From Akebia trifoliata (taxonomy: Eukaryota; Streptophyta; Magnoliopsida; Ranunculales; Lardizabalaceae), in contig CM030708.1 in the NCBI GenBank assembly GCA_017979445.1, positions 32,430,721 to 32,494,720 of the forward strand: a DNA stretch of 64,000 nucleotides, in the 5' to 3' direction. Below the pieces are notes generated by a model. The model did not search any database. It was not told the origin of the DNA and saw only the letters and a program-made list of their open reading frames with translations. Positions 61,045 through 64,000 of the stretch are shown here, in pieces; position 1 is the first letter of the stretch, and every line of letters starts with the position of its first letter. The translations under genes and the position numbers were made by a program.

Positions 61045-63306
61045 TATTTTATTAATTTTATTATTTTTCTTATTGTATCATGTGTGAGGGTCCAATAGTG
61101 CTGGAGTTTTATTTGTTTAATTAATTTCCAGAAAGACATTAATATGAAAATATCTCAAATTTGATGCTACATGTCTGTTTGACTATTGACTACTTGTACT
61201 GGTTCCATGAAAGATCGTACGTACTAGCGGGAAAAAAATACAAAAAAAACAAACATCAAATCAAAATGTGATCTTTAACACTTTGAACAAGTTCACATGG
61301 GTGTCGATTATAAATTAAAATACGAAAATCCCTCCACAACCCTTATTGTAATTTTATTTTTTTTCCATCATAATCAAGGATAAAGTTCAAGAATGTCGTA
61401 GTTGTCCAAATGTTGAAGATTGCATGAGATAGGACGATGCTAACCATACATTATATATGATACTCATGGGTGTAATCAAGATTTTTGATCAATGGGGGCT
61501 AATTGGTTATGATGGTCGACCAATAATCTCGATTTTTTTTTATGCATATTTTTTATTCGTCCCTAATGTCGTTGAGCTCACCTTAAGTCAACCAAAAACA
61601 TGATCCGATGCCATGGGGATGTAGAGAATTTTTTTTGATAAATTTTTAATTTTTTTATTTTTTGAAAGTCTTATATTTCACAATTGAATTTTAAGTTTAA
61701 GTTTAGAGGTTCGGTGGGATTTCGGTTGGTTTTCAGTGGTTCATTTCAAAACCTTGGATCAAGTCCAAATAAAAAAAAATTGATTTTTTTTTTCTCTTTT
61801 TAAAATCTGAGTTTTTCAATGAAATCTAGAGGGTTTCTAGTGTTGAATTGCCATTTTAGTAATGTATTAGACCTCAACAACTTAGTAAGATTTGAAATCT
61901 TACTTAGTAAGAAAAGTGTTTCTCTAATTATTTTTTCAAAATGCGGACAACAGGACTTTACATAAAGTTAGTTAAAAAAACATAGGGTTATTTTTAATAT
62001 GGATTAAAGTGTAGGGGTTAATACCGGCTTTGTATATATCTTTTTTCAAAAAGTTGATTAGGTACTAAGCCCCCGTAGGTCCCTTCTTGGCTCCGCCCCG
62101 ATGATACCTCATGTTGTCTTTTTTAATGGTATGAGTTATAATATGATATGAGTTATAATATGATATTTTTATTGATAAATTATTATTATTATGGGTTAAA
62201 GTTGACAACTCATGGAAAAACTCGTAATCTCGACGGATATAACATGAAATTCAATGACTGGATTTAACATTGGCATGAAATATTTTTGTAATGGCAACAA
62301 CAATGGATCCATAAAGGACTCACCAATATCATTTAGATTTAACACATCACCAAGTGCATTTATGTGATTGTAAAATAACTATTTATTTCAATAATAAAAA
62401 ACATTTATGTTTCCCTTAAAAACATTAGTTCATCATTAATAAATTCGAAATTGATTAATTTTATTGTAATAATCATCTTAGTAAAAAGAGCTCATTGTAT
62501 AAGACAATTTGAAGACTTCACATTCTCATTGGTCTACGTGTATCAAGGGGCAAGACATTTCAACGTGAAACTGATACATTTAAAATGTTTATAAAAGGGA
62601 TATACATCCAATTTGGTATTTTTTTCTTTTTTTTACTAGAAAGGGTACCCAAACTCAATTCCATTTTTTTACTTTTATACTCTTCGAGTGAATCTCAACT
62701 AGAAGACCATTTATATAAATTGACTCCACAGCAAATACCCATTTTGATAAAAATAAATAAATACCAAAATGGATATGTACCCTCTGATAAATATGTTATG
62801 CACATTGTATGGGGTCAGAAATTTGACAATCACACATCCATTTTTAGCACTTTCCTCTAAAAATAGACTTACTCAATATAATACTAAGGTACATCGCACT
62901 TGCCGGCAGTGCTAGTGGCACAATAATTGGACAGCTGTCAACATCAAGTGGCAGCCAATCAATCACGGTGCCTCTGGTCTTCGCACGCTTAGTGATCTAG
63001 CCTTACACGTGGGAAGTATGTAAGAAGATGGTCCTCTCTTTCACTCTCAATGGAAAGAGTCCCCATAAGGTAGGGCGTTGAAGAATCTCGAGCCGTCAGG
63101 CTTTGTGTGGCATTTTGACTCTCATTCCATTGGATCATCTTTATGTATGGGCCAAGAAATTTGGTCCAAACTCTGCAGCAGTTGATTTGTCAAAGATTTC
63201 TGCTTGAACCAATAATCAGCTTAAACATCCATTTTTTATTACTATATATAGTCAATTATCAAAATCAATTTGAACTTTTACTATTAAAGGATGGCCAATT
63301 TCATAA

Positions 63307-64000
63307 CTCTACTACCTACAATGTTATATAACTTCTAGAGTATTGTCTCGTTGTGAATCGGATATGTTTTAACTGACCATTATCGTCAACACTTTTGTCA
63401 TCAAAATCTTATTTTAAAGAAAATTTAAAAATAAATCAAAGAGCATCAAAATTTACGTGATTCGATAATAATGCCTACATCCACGAATAGATCCAATCTT
63501 CTTCAATAAGAAATTAAAAAAGAACAATACAAGAAAAACTACTCAAGGTTTTAATCCCAAACTCAAGTCCTGAAAAATTTGTACATTCCTCTCTTTCTTT
63601 CTCAAACCCTAGAAGAACTGACTTAAAAAAGAGTACATCCCAATACCCAAATATATAAGGGAAAAGACTAAAAATCTACTAGAATTCCAATTAGAAATGG
63701 AGTGGAGTTCTAAACCCTATGTGCTAGTTGTTGGTTACCACTATCTTAATATAACTAGAAAATCACTTTAGCAAGAATCCTCAATCCTAATCTAAAGATC
63801 CTGAACTTATTCTTACTGTTAGATTGAAATTCGATCCAACAATTATAATAAAAGACACATAAATATAACACTCTAATACCTACAAAATGATATAACTTCT
63901 AGAGTATTGTTCCCATTCTGAATCGGATATGCTTTGACTGATGTTGATCATCACAATTATCGTCATCTCCTTTGTCATCAAAGTCTTATTTTAAAGATTT
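63307..64000. mobile_element. LTR-type retrotransposon remnant, cut by the window end
   Basis: A block of about 120 bases at 63307 (ACTTCTAGAGTATTG, GAATCGGATATG, then a TTTGTCATCAAA and CTTATTTTAAAGA end) recurs at 63871, 564 bases on, and is still continuing at the last base. Between the copies is a TTTACGTGATTCG-type motif followed by GCCTACATCCACGAA, a wording I associate with plant LTRs. The two blocks could be tandem LTR pieces. No coding part is visible inside the window. Confidence 0.45.

Larger units (their letters stand above)
51941..64000. other. 12-kb gene-free region of mobile-element remnants
   Basis: I see no gene to the end of the window. Named remnants cover 52180-52329, 52617-53724, 53763-54126, 54120-54298, 55028-55452, 55844-55953, 56695-56885, 58754-59737, 60096-60270, 60320-60441 and 63307-64000. 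Microsatellites occur at about 60998-61044 (TA then GA). Stretches with nothing recognisable are roughly 54300-55020, 56890-58060, 58310-58750 and 60445-63300, all A/T-rich with short accidental frames. Confidence 0.6.

Overview
This is nuclear DNA from a flowering plant, most likely a dicot. It is AT-rich, its genes are split by GT-AG introns, and it codes for a plastid photosystem II assembly factor and plant-type XRN4 and WNK proteins. The species cannot be read from the sequence.

Five protein-coding genes can be assembled exon by exon with the reading frame intact. On the + strand: PSB27-H2/LPA19-like (5855-7483, 3 exons, 210 aa), then XRN4, the cytoplasmic 5'-3' exoribonuclease (9302-23668, 22 exons, 959 aa). 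On the - strand: a PHD-finger/GNAT acetyltransferase of the IDM1/At1g05380 type (36589-26422, 8 coding exons, 1037 aa), ribosomal protein eS24 (43679-40453, 5 coding exons, 138 aa), and a WNK1/WNK9-type kinase (51677-48806, 7 exons, 737 aa). XRN4 and the PHD gene converge, with about 2.75 kb between their stop codons. The other three neighbour pairs run in the same direction.

The genes do not form one pathway. They act in D1 maturation, cytoplasmic mRNA decay, chromatin, translation and signalling. From memory of Arabidopsis, eS24 beside WNK and PSB27-H2 near the PHD-GNAT gene are both conserved neighbour pairs, so the window looks like two old gene-order blocks side by side.

The rest (1-5.3 kb, 7.5-9.2 kb, 23.7-26.4 kb, 37-40.4 kb, 44.1-48.8 kb, 51.9-64 kb and the large introns) is made mostly of short, decayed, non-coding mobile elements. 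These include at least five foldback families with several copies each, MULE-like elements with 9-bp target duplications, a MITE with a perfect 10-bp duplication, tRNA-derived SINE remnants, three LINE ORF2 fossils inside introns, and an LTR-type repeat cut by the window end. The best dissected locus is a foldback element at 52.6-53.7 kb that was split by a second element. A related copy at 59.4 kb shows the site before insertion. I found no CRISPR array, bacterial operon or clearly new coding system.
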